From positions 2,746,501-2,810,500 of the forward strand of contig WPIO01000028.1 in the NCBI GenBank assembly GCA_009760855.2: a DNA stretch of 64,000 bases, in the 5' to 3' direction. Within the stretch, counting starts at the first letter, position 1, and the number at the start of each line of letters is the position of its first letter. Positions 45,025-56,889 of this stretch are shown here, one piece after another. The notes beneath the pieces were generated by a model that was given only the letters and a program-made list of their open reading frames with translations, made no database searches and was not told where the DNA came from. This DNA comes from Cristatella mucedo. Its lineage: Eukaryota; Bryozoa; Phylactolaemata; Cristatellidae. The position numbers and the translations under genes were made by a program.

Positions 45025-47240
45025 ATCATAATAATAATAATATTAATGTACTTGATAAAGCGCCCTCAGAGAACTTAATCTCTTTCTAGGCACTTTACAT
45101 TTGCTGCAAAGGGAAATGCAATTGAATGGTAAGTAACATCATGCCTGAAAAACAAACGAAATGAATAACATGGTTAGGGGTGACATGCACAGGGTCAGCA
45201 TGCAAATGTGGTCAGTGGCACATGCACAGTGTCAGCACACACAAGCACATCAAGGACGAATCACAGGGACCCACAAAATGCTGTCCTAAATAGGTGTGTT
45301 TTTAGGTTCCTTTTAAATTTGGTCGGGTCAGGGGATGCTCTGACGTAGGTCGGGAGGGAGTTCCAGGCTTTGGGAGCATACTAACTAAATGCAGGGTCTC
45401 CCAAGGATTTACGGTTTGTACAAGGTATTTCTAGACTGTTGGATTCCGAAAAGTGGGTGGTACGATGCTTGGCCTGATGGGATTAGTATATCTGACAGAT
45501 GGGCTGGAGCCATAGAATGAAGGGACCTAAAAGTGAGCGACAAAACCTTGAAGTCAATCCGTTGCTTGACTGGTAGCCAGTGCAGGTCGGCGAGAAGTGG
45601 AGTAATGTGGCAACTGCGACGCTCACGACAGACAAGCCTAGCTGCAGAGTTCGGCACCAGCTGCAATCGCCTGATCGCACATACTGGTAGGCCAGTAAGC
45701 AGTGAGTTGCAGAAGTCGAGACGCGATGTCACGAATGCATGGACCAACTTAGACGTGGTTACCTTATCTGAAAAAGCCCGAATTTTAGCAATGGTATAAA
45801 GCTGAAAATAGGCAGATTTGACTGTGGAGCTGATATGGTCGTCTAACGAGAGGTCGCTTTGGAATATGACACCTAGATTTCGAGCTGATTCGACAGGAGA
45901 TATGCTGGCAGAGCCAATTTTGAGAGTCTGCATTTCCAATCTCTGAATCACACTGGGTTTCCCCGTAACTAGTAAGTTAGTTTTGTCATCGTTTAGTTTT
46001 AGAAAATTTGCTGCCATCCATGTGCGGATGTCATCAATGCATGCAGCAAGTGAGTTTAGAGAATTTGAGGTGCTTGAAGGCTGGTAGGGATCAAAGCAAA
46101 GGTGCAACTGAGTGTCATCGGCATAGAAGGGAAAGCCTAGATTGTGCTTGGCAATCACATCAGCAAGAGGGAGAGTATATACCGTGAAAAGAACCGGACC
46201 TAGCACGGAGCCCTGAGGTAATCCATATTTCAGAGGTACTTCAGATGATCTTTGTCCATTCACGTCAATACTCTGGAGTCTCCCACTGAGATAGGACCTG
46301 AACCACTGCAGAGCAGTGCCAGTGATGCCCAGGCGAGATGAGAGGCGGCTCTAGAAGAACTTTGTGATCGATCGTGTCAAAAGCTGCCGAAAGATCGAGC
46401 AAAACAAGCAGAGACACCCTACCCGTGTCCGCATTCCTAAGTAGGTCGTTGTATACCCTAAGCAATGCTGACTCTGTGGAGTGATTAGCTCTAAAGCCAG
46501 ACTGGAACTTACTAGCATGGTGTGAGGTTTCGATATATGAGTTTAGCTGGTCTGCCACGACCCGTTCGAGTGTCTTTCATAGGAATAGTTGAAAGGAGAC
46601 TGGGCGGTAGTTGCTCAAGTTCTCTTGGTCTAGTGCTGCTTTCTTGAGAAGTGGCCTGACTACAGCTTTTTTGAAAGGTGCTGGGACATGACCTGAGGCT
46701 AATCACATATTAATGATGTCAGTTATGCATGGCAGCAGCAGCAGATCAATGCAACGTAGGAGCAGGACAGTGGGAATAGGGTCCAGAGGACTTGTTGTCT
46801 TCTTTGATTGCGATACGAACTTTAGGACTAGATCACTAGTGACCTGCTTAAATGCAGACATTGAGGTGTTGCCAGGAACAGATGAACAACATTCTAGTGC
46901 AGAGGTTGTAATCACAGGGATGGATTCCCTGATCTTGTCTATCTTATGCACAAAGAATCGAGAGAAGCGATCGGCTAGATCATCACAAGGATCATCAGGT
47001 AAGGAGCTAATCTGGGAACGGTTGAGGAGATGGTTTATTGTCGACATCAGCATTCTTGGATTGTGCATCTGTGATTCAACAATGTTTCTATAGAAGCTAG
47101 ACTTGGTCTTTGCTAGGATCGATTGGTACGACTTACAGTAGTGAGTATTATACGGTCGGTTATGGCAGTAAATTATCATCCAAAATGCGATCATACTTGC
47201 TTAATGTTTTATTTTTCTGACTGCCTCTGAGCTTTACATA
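45025..47240 (-). mobile_element. LINE-1f, longest copy in the window (2.2 kb)
   Basis: The (AAT)n tail (45030-45047), hairpin and 3'UTR lie at the left. The ORF runs right to left. In protein order: NTHYCKSYQSILAKTKSSFY and DDPCDDLADRFSRFFVHKID (47194-46703), [29 protein letters not shown] (frame change), FQSGFRANHSTESALLRVYN, LDLSAAFDTIDHKVLL (motif A), GLPQGSVLGPVLF (motif B), FYADDTQ (motif C), then the C-terminal region to HLSDIL and a frameshift near 45480. It reaches upstream of the RT into the linker after the endonuclease, but the endonuclease is absent. I count about four frameshifts and no stop within the pieces, so it is not functional but close to consensus. It lies 670 bp after the GPCR stop, in the opposite orientation. 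Confidence 0.92.
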
Positions 47241-48701
47241 GCAGTATGTTCCTATTCCCATTTTAGGTGGTTTCAATTGCAACCTTGCTATGCTACGTCA
47301 TCCGACGTGCCACAAGATAGCTTGACTTCGTCAAGCATGCCTGAACTACCGATCAAGTGTTATCCTCCACTCACCCTCAGGTCCTATATGAGCGATAAAT
47401 TAGCAGTTGCATTCTGGCGACAGTAGTTTTGGTTTTGTACGTTGTAGACTGCAAAACTCACCCCCCTGCAATTATTGTGCAATAACTTTACTCTCGGGCT
47501 GCGTTTTGTAGCATACTTTATCCCAATTTCCTAAATACCTACTTACATGCTACTTGTTAACTCTACTGACCTCCAGATTCAGTTCGCGTCTAGCTTCTGC
47601 TTCGTTTTATAAGCTGGAGTATGTTGGTTCTTCAATGCAATACGAATGCCGCTTAGGCTTTAAGAGGCTATGCAAAGTTTAGTAATATTTAAGATGCAGT
47701 GACCCTAGCTCCTGGCCACCTTCTTTTAATCCTGTAATTGGTGCGAATGTAGGTGGGCACTCATCTGCTTTTCGACGACGGAAGAAGTTTCAGAATAAGA
47801 AGGGGACTGAAAGGGCTAGAGACACGGACGCTGGACACGAACCTATAAGTTTGTACAAATCTATGCATTAAAAGTTCCCAAGGGTTACAATTTCTTGTTA
47901 TCTTTACTGGCTGGAGATTCGATTGCTTGAGCGTTCCTGTTCGTATCAAGTGATGCGAGCAGGACTTTCTTGGGTTCGGAAATTGCTTCTCTCAGTTTTC
48001 CTACCCCATTTAGCAGATACATGTAAAATTCATTCTACCTTAGGATGTAGAGTTTCCGTAAAGAAAAGATCAAGGCTCACGGAAATTTACGAGGAGAAAC
48101 TGGATTTTTTGGCCAACGCTGCTGATCGTGTCTCTTGAGGTTCGTACCATCGGTCCAAGGAAAAAATTCTGGGCTCTTGGGCTGAGGTGCCTTAAGTACA
48201 GGGACAGGATATGTTCCCGTGATTGTGCCAGTTATGCATGGCCAGGTAGAGAGCTCTTGTCCAAGCAAGTGTTCGGAACATGCAGGGATACACAAATTGC
48301 AGTCTCAGCGGTATTGCCTGCTTGTGATGAAAGTTACAGTACAATCTCGTATGCGTGCTCTGCAAGGTACTCAAAAAACACCCAGTGAACTTGCTGCCTT
48401 CGTTGCAGTGAATAGCTTCCCACCTGAAATGCTAAGTGTGAGGCTTTCTACTTTAAGCAATTCCAGCATACCGAATCGGAGTTGTAGAGTGGGTTGTGTC
48501 ATTAAGGTGAACACTCTATCGCTTCGCTCGACGTTTGGCAATACATATTTCGCAGCAAGGACTCGGGTCATGTCAAATTTAGGCTAGATAGAGCACTACA
48601 ATTAGTTCCTTTAACCAATGCATTGTTAGTTTTAGATAGTCTTTATTGAGCTTATTTATCGTCGAATTTGGATCGAGATCGAGCAGGAGTTTGCATAATA
48701 G
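47241..48701. other. No supported gene
   Basis: Overlapping chance frames around 48128-48587 on both strands. None carries a recognised motif. Confidence 0.5.
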
Positions 48702-49055
48702 TTACGTGCACTTAAGCCAAATTTTTGCCAGTACAAGTCGAGTTTTTCTAAAATGAGCCTGTCGAGCAGTGGTGGCCCAGAAGTAGGCGATGGACTTGAA
48801 GCAGGTTAGGTGGCTCAAAAACATTGATCTGATGATAGTGTGGGTCGTGCAGCTTAGAGCAAGCACAGACATGCCAACTTGATAGAAAAGGTAGCCACAG
48901 CTGGCTGTAGTGCTGATTATTTTTCCTTTGAATTTCGTTGACGAGATGACCACTATGACCGCTGCCAGCATTGTGTATATTATAGAGTAAAAATCAGGTG
49001 GATGAAGGAGCAGAGATTGCAGGTTCGGAGATTCGTGTGGGTTTTCAGGGTTTTA
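48702..49055 (-). CDS. Unassigned hydrophobic reading frame
   Basis: Open for about 117 codons between an upstream TAA and the TAA at 48702. The most ATG-like start is at 48971. Two stretches look membrane-spanning: FYSIIYTMLAAVIVVISS and CGYLFYQVGMSVLALSCTT. A basic segment RQAHFRKTRLVLAKIWLK follows. No family is recognised and no LINE motif is present. It could be an exon of a membrane protein, a remnant, or chance. Confidence 0.25.
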
Positions 49056-49414
49056 ATCTTAGCATCATGCTTCCACGTCCGGTCAAAACTAGGTCACAAA
49101 TACAGTGTTCGTAATGGTGCTGGTCTCAGCTGACAAATACCTCTGACGCCTGAATGTTGTATAGCGGCTAGCTACTTGAAGGTGCTGCACAGATGCCACC
49201 AGGCTTGACGACCGTAGCAGGAAGACTACGGCGACAAAAGCCCTCCTCAATCAACTTCAAATCATCAATTGCTGGTATAGACCAGCCTATTTGACACCAG
49301 TAGCTAATTGCTGCTGTTCAACAGCTGTGATGAAATACGATGACGGCACGGTATCCTAGAGCTTATTAGCAGTCTGGGCTGTCACGTATATGGACTAAAT
49401 AGACAGAGGGCAGT

Positions 49415-49550
49415 GTTAGCTATGGAGATAACGTGCTATCACTTCGCTGCTGATGTAGCAGGTTTGAAAAGTGCACTTGTCACTATTTTTTTCGCAACTG
49501 CAACCTGTGGTGATATTTGTTAAGGCTCAAATGCTGCTATTCAAATAGGC
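49415..49550 (+). mobile_element. Very degenerate SINE-A copy
   Basis: GCAACTGCAACCTGTGGTGA, TTAAGGCTC and TGCTATTCAAATAGGC follow the SINE-A body in order. Upstream, GTAGCAGGTTTGAAAA may be a decayed B box. Confidence 0.45.
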
Positions 49551-50290
49551 TTAAATAAGGATCTTAAATTAGCCTTTACATACAAATTATGCCGCCCCGA
49601 AGCCACATCGTAGCTCAACAGTATAACAGATACTAGGGGGAGGTCAGCCAATTACCAGCCCGAACACCAAATGTCCATTCGTGCCCCCTACTGCCACTGC
49701 ATCGCGGCAGAAAAGTTTTAATAAACCTCTGTATGAAAATCACGCGTTCGCCAAAAATGGCAAGGAAACTAGACAGTACTGTAGGCGGGCCCTAAGTACA
49801 TTATGCTTTCGGAATGCTTCGAAACAATAAAGCCTTCCCAAAGAAAGGGACATTCTTGGACCGGAGCTATCTTAAAGGCATGAGAGCTTTCATGCAAACA
49901 CTCAATCGTGACGGTTTTGGTACGACAGTAGCTGCGAAATGGCGACTCACTATAGAACAGCATTTCAGTTCGTGAATGCTCTAGATCGCGTAGGTGAAGG
50001 CTATGCGTAACCCAAGGTAACTCGGATTATGCAAGGCATAGCAGTGCGCCCGCCTGTCTGAAGTCAGGTTAAGGCAGCAGGTCCTCATGGGTTCACTGAT
50101 TTTAGTGGACAAATGCACTTCGGTCTGGGTTAGGAAGCAGCAGCAGTGGCCGCTGCAGTGCTCAGGGGCTCACGCAGAGAGCATGCAAAGTCTGTGCTAA
50201 ATCTGCAGGTAGCCAAAGTTAGTGCGTCTAAAGCCCCCCCCCCCCGACACCCCGATAAAGACAGGCATCGCTTAGCAATGCAGCCAGGCC
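49551..50290. other. No gene seen; C-rich run near 50235
   Basis: A C homopolymer next to GACACCCC, directly before the tail-only LINE insertion. Confidence 0.5.
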
Positions 50291-50378
50291 CTTTACCTTT
50301 GCAGCAAATGTAAAGCACGTAGAGAGAGATTGGGTTCTCTGAGGGCGCTTTATCAAGTGCAATATTATTATTATTCAA
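50291..50378 (+). mobile_element. LINE-1f tail-only insertion
   Basis: CCTTTGCAGCAAATGTAAAG, hairpin (CACG/GCGC arms partly diverged, inner AGAGA...TCTCT intact), TTTATCAAGTGCAATATT and (ATT)n. About 88 bp, no ORF. Confidence 0.8.
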
Positions 50379-50431
50379 TTAGAGGGACTCGTTTCCCCTG
50401 TAATCGTGGCCAGCGTACGTATGGCGGTATG

Positions 50432-50482
50432 CAGGCCAAGTGCGTGTGTGTGTGCATGTGTGTGCGTGTTTGTGTATGTGTG
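50432..50482. repeat. Imperfect GT microsatellite
   Basis: GTGTGTGTGTGCATGTGTGT and similar units over about 50 bp, shortly after a LINE-1f tail. Confidence 0.85.
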
Positions 50483-52704
50483 TATTTTGTTGATAGTGTG
50501 CTGGAGCGTGTTGATAATGCTTAACTTCACGCCCAGCCACGTTTCGGCTAAAGTGTAAAATTAAGGTAAAATTGCCTAACCATGTTCTAGAACTTGGTAC
50601 TGCAAAGCCGCATGCCAAAGTGAGGGTGAGCAGCAAATTACCTGAAAAAAATATAGGCTAGGTGGTCTACTTATTTTGCAATCGGCACACTAAACTAGCA
50701 TTTGAGAGTGACTATGCCGCTATGCTTTAGGCTGACCACTACGTCACGAGAGCCTGATGCTTGGTGTTACACTTTACCGAGTAGAGCCCTGCAACCTTAT
50801 GGTAACATCGATGGACGCGATCTTCCACCGAAAGTTCGAATTGAGATTTTGGGCTCACTAATACATGAAAACTGCTCCATATGGAGTCTACAATGATCTC
50901 TCCAATACTGATCTTAGTAGAGCATCTCTGCTGGTTCTCCTAAAAAGTTTATCTTGTAAAGCGGCGACATAGTTGTATGCCGTGGTCTATACCGGATGCT
51001 TTTAACTTTCCAGCTTAGAATAGACTTGTAATGACTTATGAAATTTAATTTACGGCTTTAGGTATGAGAACTCTTTGCTGCTGCTATTTTCCTTAGGAGT
51101 CGGCATTTAACATTAGTTTGTACTGCACCGGTGAGTCGCAAGCTGGGATTCCATGGCTACAGGCTTCATTCACTGGTATTTTTTGCTTCTAAGCGTTGGG
51201 CAGGGCTGTTACATAGGCTTTATTCAAGCCGCATCTCTTTCCAGACGTATATGTGGCTGCAACTAGCTTGTAACTTTTGAGGATGGAAGTGTTGAACAAT
51301 TGCTGAAGCCTCTTTGCTAGTGTCAGTGCTTGTCAATTTATTTGTACAGATTAAAGGCAGATAACGGATTTTGAAATATTTGCGATTGAGATAAATTGTG
51401 ACTGCCCTGATCTCATGATTTGCAAAAGTAGTGCTAATTGACAAAGCAAATCGTTCCGAGCTCAACAAGTTATTAATAATTGCTGAGGCCTCTTAATTCA
51501 CTATTCGAATAATGCGGCTATAAAATTCGGTGGTGCCAAAATCACCGTATTCGAGAAGGTCCGCCCTTCTCTTGGTCGTGCGGCAAGGTGGCATAATTGT
51601 GTCGTATGGCTAGATGGCGCAGCGTTGTCTTTCTTGACGAAACTACGGTGACTTTATGATGCGAGCCCAGAGACTGTGAGCTGCATGTACTTAATAGGGA
51701 TATTGTATTGAGTCGGCACGAACTCTAATAAATGCATGTGCAGTAAGAGTCACCGCTGGATGAATATGGGTGATATACTGAAGGCAATGCAACTGGTTGA
51801 ATTTAATATCCGGAGGCTGAAAATAATGAGCAACACTGGCTACTCAACTTAGTCATCAGTGTCGAAGATTTTTTCGCAGTCACAAAATTAGTTCTTGGAT
51901 TATAATGGTACCATAAACATGGACTGTAATTTTTTGTAATTGTGTGGCCCCACCGCTAGATATAAATTCTGGTGATAGATACGAATTGAATTCCATTTAT
52001 TTTGAAACAAAAAGCTTGCGTTCACCACCTGCAATTGTATTGATCTCCGAAAAATGAACTCCAAGAAACATTTCAGCTTTCGAAAGAAGCGCTTGCTGGA
52101 AACCCGCTATGTTACCCGTTCCGTGCTCGACCGACTAAAAACATACACCCTAAACCTAGCTTACTCATGTGAGCAGTTACCCTTTTGATGTTGGAGATTT
52201 TTCTTCGTGTTTATCCATTTGTGCCAGAGTTTTGCGCGTAATAATTAACCAATACAATTCGTCTTTTCCGGTAGGTATACATTTGACAAAGCGGCAACAG
52301 GTTCTCCTAATAGGGGGTCATAGGGCGGTACTAAATCTTATTAAAGGCATGTTTTTTGTCGCTCAGGGTAGGCTCTCTGTGGTGACAAGCGAAGGCGGAA
52401 TATTTGAAGTTTGAGTGCAAACTTTAATTCTTTACACACAAGTTCATTCACGACGTACAGAGAGATTTGGCTGGAGCACGTGAATTGCGATTTACGGCCG
52501 GTTGCTAATAATCCGGTTATGAACATCTTAGGCCCGTAAGTTATCTCAACCCTCAAACGATGAATCAATCACTCATCGATAACTGCGTTCAGTATCTAGG
52601 TTTTCTTGAACCTTCAGTGCTAGAGGCGAAATTTGTTAGCATTCAATTGCAGGCCGAATGGCTACAGATCGCTGTTTATTTGTAATAAAATATTATTCTT
52701 GGCA
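50483..52704. other. 2.2 kb with no gene seen
   Basis: No frame over 85 codons and no recognised repeat. Confidence 0.55.
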
Positions 52705-52822
52705 TTGTTTGGCCGAGAGCTTGCCTGACCGAAGTCGTAGGCTCGAGCCACATGAGGTATGTGAGGCTCCTGAATAGAGATTAATTTCTCTCAGAGCCCT
52801 ATACCAATGAATTATATTTAAG
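52705..52822 (+). mobile_element. SINE-B copy, 5'-shortened
   Basis: GTTTGGCCGAGAGCTTGCCT, GAAGTCGTAGGCTCGAGCCA (B box), then GTGAGGCTCCTGAATAGAGA, TTAATTTCTCTCAGAGCC and CAATGAATTATATTTAA. The A-box part is lost. The stem is kept as GGCTC/GAGCC although both arms changed. Confidence 0.8.
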
Positions 52823-53139
52823 GTAATGCAGTGAAGTAGGTAGGGTTCTTGAACTTATCTGCTTGGTTAAGAGCACAGTATAAATCAGAAAAACGCAACA
52901 GGTTTGTAACAGGACGGTCATAGGCTTTACAATTAAAACAAGTCGTAAGCTAGTGGTTTCATCTCCAGCAACTCAAAAATCCAACGTCTGAAGGACTGAT
53001 AATCTTATTGATTTGTGTGACACATTGTAAGAACTTTTAATAATCAGCCACTCTATCAAATATCAGTGAAAACTAAGCAGTAGAATTTCCATTCCTAACC
53101 AAGAAATTGCATCCTTTTGAAAATAATTATAAAAATACA

Positions 53140-53345
53140 TTTCGTATAGAACGCTCCGTGAACCTGATTTATTTCTAGGCACTTCGCTTATGCTACACAG
53201 GAGGCATGGTCAAATGGTTAGTTGGTGGGAAAATGTTTGATGAAAAGATGCATAAAAAGGTTAGATGTGTCATGAATAGGTTCAGCAGCAAATATGGTAA
53301 GTGGTTGGACGGAGAGTGTCAGCATAAATGCCCACAAAAACCTTA
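53140..53345 (-). mobile_element. Degenerate LINE-1f 3' fragment
   Basis: GAACGCTCCGTGAACCTGAT and TTATTTCTAGGCACTTCGC match the hairpin on the reverse strand. GGCATGGTCAAATGGTTAG and a diverged 3'UTR follow (GTGTCATGAATAGGTTCAGC, GAGTGTCAGCATAAATG). No (AAT)n is left. Confidence 0.6.
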
Positions 53346-54509
53346 AAGTTTTCTGGTAGTTTTGTTATATTTCTGAAGATGCAAATTCTTGCAAGGACTA
53401 TGCTAGTAACATCTATTGCGTTGAATTTGATAAGGAGATGGCGTGTCGGTTCATTTACGGTGCTTTGTTAGCATCTGAAAAAACCACAGCTCTTCAAATG
53501 AGTCAGCTGCTGCCCTAACTAATAGTGGTACGGTTGGGGTCCACTCATAGATTCCAGTATCTTTTGTTCATTTTGAGCAACCAGACAGACTGAAGGGTTT
53601 TCCAAAAAACATTCTTTCAGTCGGTTTTTTAGTAAAAGATGAAACATATGTCTCGCTGAGTGGCCTGTCTGTCCCATTATTAACAAGGCCCACAAATCTC
53701 GTGAGCAAAAAGGTTGCCAGACTTTTGCTTACTGTAGCTGTGTTCTTATTATTCCAATTATATTTCTTGAATATGAGATTCGGAATAGAAATAATGTTCT
53801 AATATTTTCCGTAGAGGAGTATGAGCTTGAGCCTAATTGGTTTTGTGAATTTTAGTCACTATCGAACTCTGAAAACATGGAACTCACCGTATCTTGTTGC
53901 GATTCCAAAACGATGTTTCCATAGCAGTTATTAGCGTCTTGCTCTTGGTTACGGGCTTTAAGCTCCGCAATAGGCTTACATTTCCAGAGAGGTCATTACA
54001 AAATCTTCAACAAGCAGGCTTCTGAGCAGTGCTGCGTCATTTTATGACACACATTTAACAATTGACTTCAGACGAGATCGTAAAGAAGAGAACCTGGCTT
54101 GGTGTCCTGCCTCATTTAGAGACGCTTTGACGATAAGCTAGCCGAAGCGAATGAGCCGCCTTTTGTGCAGTTACCTTCCTGATAGCAGCTAGACAAGCTA
54201 GCGATAGTTCGTCAGTGAAAATTCTCATAGAAGAATCGCTGGACCTCCCTTCGAGCTAGATCTTTGGCTACATGTACATGTCGGATAGGATGTGTGTTCT
54301 AAATGTGTGTGCATTGACTACACGACAAAGCCTAGGCGAAATGCCCTCTGTAATACAGATCTCGCTGCGCAATCAATATAACCTTTCACATCCTTGCACA
54401 AAGTGCTCAATCAATACCTATGCCTCGGGTAACGGCCTCTGTTATCGAGTGTTCGCTTGTCCATTCTGCTAACTAAGTGAAATGACTTTTAGCGACAAAG
54501 TGCCCAAGT
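53346..54509. other. No gene seen
   Basis: AT-rich with short frames. May include unrecognisable 5' parts of the RT relic at 54510. Confidence 0.5.
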
Positions 54510-55350
54510 AAGACTAATTTGCCTTCAACACTTGAAAAGCTGCTGTTTCACCGCCTCAAAGTAGTTGTTCAAAAAATGTGCCAGCACTCATATCAGCTAC
54601 ATGGCTTCCTGCCCGGCGTCGAGAGCTTCCAGGAGCAGTCATTTTCGGAGGAGAAACCCTTCCATTTCTCCATACACAGCCAAATCAACCCCCATTTTAG
54701 TGGCCTTTCTTAACCATTAGGTCTCTTTTGGTTGTAACCAAAGCAGATCTCTCTTCCCGACCCTGTATTAAGCTGTTTGGTGACCAGAACACAGCTGGTT
54801 TCCTTGGAAGTGTGTAATCCGACTCACTAGTCATCCTGCAGGTCTAAGATCAATACTTGGTACCCTTTCTGTCGACGACAGGCTTTAGGCAGAGTGATCC
54901 TCTTTCACCAGTTCCCTTTGATGTAGCCATGGAGCCCAGCATCTTATTGATCCTAACTCTCAATACTTCTGCTTCCAAATGGGTGAAAATCACCGTACAC
55001 TTAACTCATTGACCGATCACCAGGCTTTCTCTTCGACATCACACGTTAGACTTTAGGAACTATTCTTAGCTGACCGAGGTTATCCTGTCATGGTACTTGG
55101 TCGCCGTAGCGAGAAGTGCTGCTTAGGTTAACAGCTTGGCCAGAGCCGAATGTAGACTATGTTTCTTCTCTGCAACAGCTGCTAGTGATAGCTTAGTGAT
55201 TGAGACTACAGGATTTATCTTGGATCACAGTAGCTGCTTGGCTAGCCTAAGGCCAATATCTAAAAGGTGACTCAATTATTCTCGAGGGTCTACTTGGCTG
55301 TGCATAGCTGTCTCATCACACTTTAGTAGAAACAGGACATCATGCAGCAG
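54510..55350 (+). mobile_element. Decayed reverse transcriptase with RQxDPLSP motif (L1/Tx1- or R2-like)
   Basis: Frame at 54519 reads STLEKLLFHRLKVVVQKM, then YQLHGFLPGVES, matching the early RT segment LEKL...RL...Q.GF.PG. At 54881 a frame reads GFRQSDPLSPVPFDVAMEPS, matching the motif-B consensus GxRQGDPLSPLLFxLAxEP of L1/Tx1 and R2-like retrotransposons. This is distinct from the GVPQGSVLGP of the CR1-like elements elsewhere in the window. The next segments contain many stops and no FADD box was found, so it is an old relic. Boundaries are approximate, and a 3' extension to about 55700 is possible. Confidence 0.55.
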
Positions 55351-56143
55351 TTCCATCAGCAGAGGTTAGGCTTTCTTTGCTGATTAAAGTAATACTTTTT
55401 TCGAATGCTCTATAGCCCATAATTTAACCCGGCCTACATCATGGCTTTGCCTTACTTAACAACATGTACAAAGAATCTAGAAACACTCACCTTGTCCACA
55501 GCATCGGCTTAGTCCAAGCGAACTGCTCATTGTTTGAGCTTGTGACTGCCGAGGCTGAGCATTTCATCCCTGTACTTCCTTATTACTGTCGTGCTCTCCT
55601 TATGGCATAGGTTTAGTTTAGTGCCAACCAAAAGATGAGTTCTTCAAGGGTGGCTCTAAATCTAGACAATCGAAGGAGCTCGTTCAACTCGATTTACACA
55701 GTTACTAAGTTACAGTTCCATTTGAAATATTTCGCTGCCACTGCAATTCGAAATTTGGAAATGCCTACTGTGTAAATGCTAGGAAAAGTCTGGCATTTAT
55801 GATGGATGGAGATGTGAAAAGGTGCAACGATAACTATTCACGGCCAATTATGAGCGTTGAGATGACATCAGTTAGAAAAAAATCATAAACTGCAAAAAAC
55901 AACATACACCTGATCAAAAAGTGACAATAAACTTCAAAGTTTGTTTGACAGCTGTTACCTGCTAATTTTAACCCTCTCTAATCTCCTAATTTAGAAGTCC
56001 CAATTGAATTGACTACTGTGCAATTGCTAGAATGCTTTGGCGATACCAAAGGGCAGCCAAGAAGGACGTTTGAGGTGATGGTGCGACAGGCTGCAGTAAG
56101 ACCTGGCGGTAAAAACTAAAAGATTCAACGTAAGTCAGCATTA
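55351..56143. other. No gene seen before the solo LTR
   Basis: Perhaps the 3' part of the RT relic, too decayed to read. Confidence 0.45.
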
Positions 56144-56147
56144 GTAG
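56144..56147. other. Target-site duplication GTAG, left
   Basis: GTAG directly before TGTAACGCC. The same four bases directly follow the element at 57597-57600. Confidence 0.65.
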
Positions 56148-56208
56148 TGTAACGCCGAAGGCTCGGCGGGGTAGGATTGACCTGCCGCTTACCTAGCGGC
56201 GTAGCCTA

Positions 56209-56275
56209 GCGCCTAATGCCGTTCGGTGCGCTCTTAATGCCGTTCGGTGCGCGCCTAATGCCGTTCGGGGCGCGC
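56209..56275. repeat. Three 21-bp tandem units in the LTR
   Basis: TAATGCCGTTCGG occurs at 56214, 56235 and 56256, exactly 21 bp apart, with GCGC between units. Confidence 0.9.
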
Positions 56276-56487
56276 CTACGCGAAATAAGCTGGCCGCCAC
56301 GAAACGAGCGTTTCTGGCGCCGACCTGCTTACCGTAACTAAAGGGGGTCGCGGGACGGTGGCGTGAATTGGAAAGCGAGACACACAAATCGGGGATTTTA
56401 CTGAGCTTTATTCGCCAGCGCGCAAAGTCGCTGCGCGTCTAGCTCAGTTTTATCTCCACACTCCTCGCACGCTCTCGACAGCACCCA

Positions 56488-56889
56488 CACTCTTGCGGAG
56501 GGAATACTTCTCCACACTGAGCGCGAATCGGAGCCTAAACCCTAACCGGAGAACTAGGACTTCGTTTCCACCTGTGCGAAAGGAATACCACAAACACGCC
56601 AACTTAAGCACTCTTGCGGAGGGAATACTTTTCCACAATGAAGCGCGAACCCGAGCCTAAACCCTGACCGGAGAATTAGAACTCGCTTTCCACCAGTGCG
56701 GCAGGAATACTCCACACACGCCACCTCAAGCACTCTTGCGGAGGGAATACTTCACACTAGGGCTGCTTACGTGTATACTGGGAAACGACCCAAATAGACG
56801 GAGCCCGAACCAGAGCCTAAACCCTGACCGGAGAACTAGAACTCGGTTTCCACCAGTGCGGCAGGTATACTCCACACACGCCAACTACG
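56488..56889. repeat. Three long tandem units in the LTR
   Basis: Units start with CACTCTTGCGGAGGGAATAC at 56488, 56609 and 56731. Each contains GAGCCTAAACCCT, ACCGGAGAA and TTTCCACC. Periods are 121 and 122 bp. The third unit is longer because of about 37 extra bases (around 56765-56800). Confidence 0.9.

Noticed and set aside
46713-47093. 126-codon plus-strand frame
   Set aside because: It is the antisense of the LINE-1f ORF at 45025-47240.
56533-56546. Telomere-like CCTAAACCCTAACC
   Set aside because: It is part of the 121-bp unit in the solo LTR. The other units read CCTAAACCCTGACC, so it is not a telomeric array.
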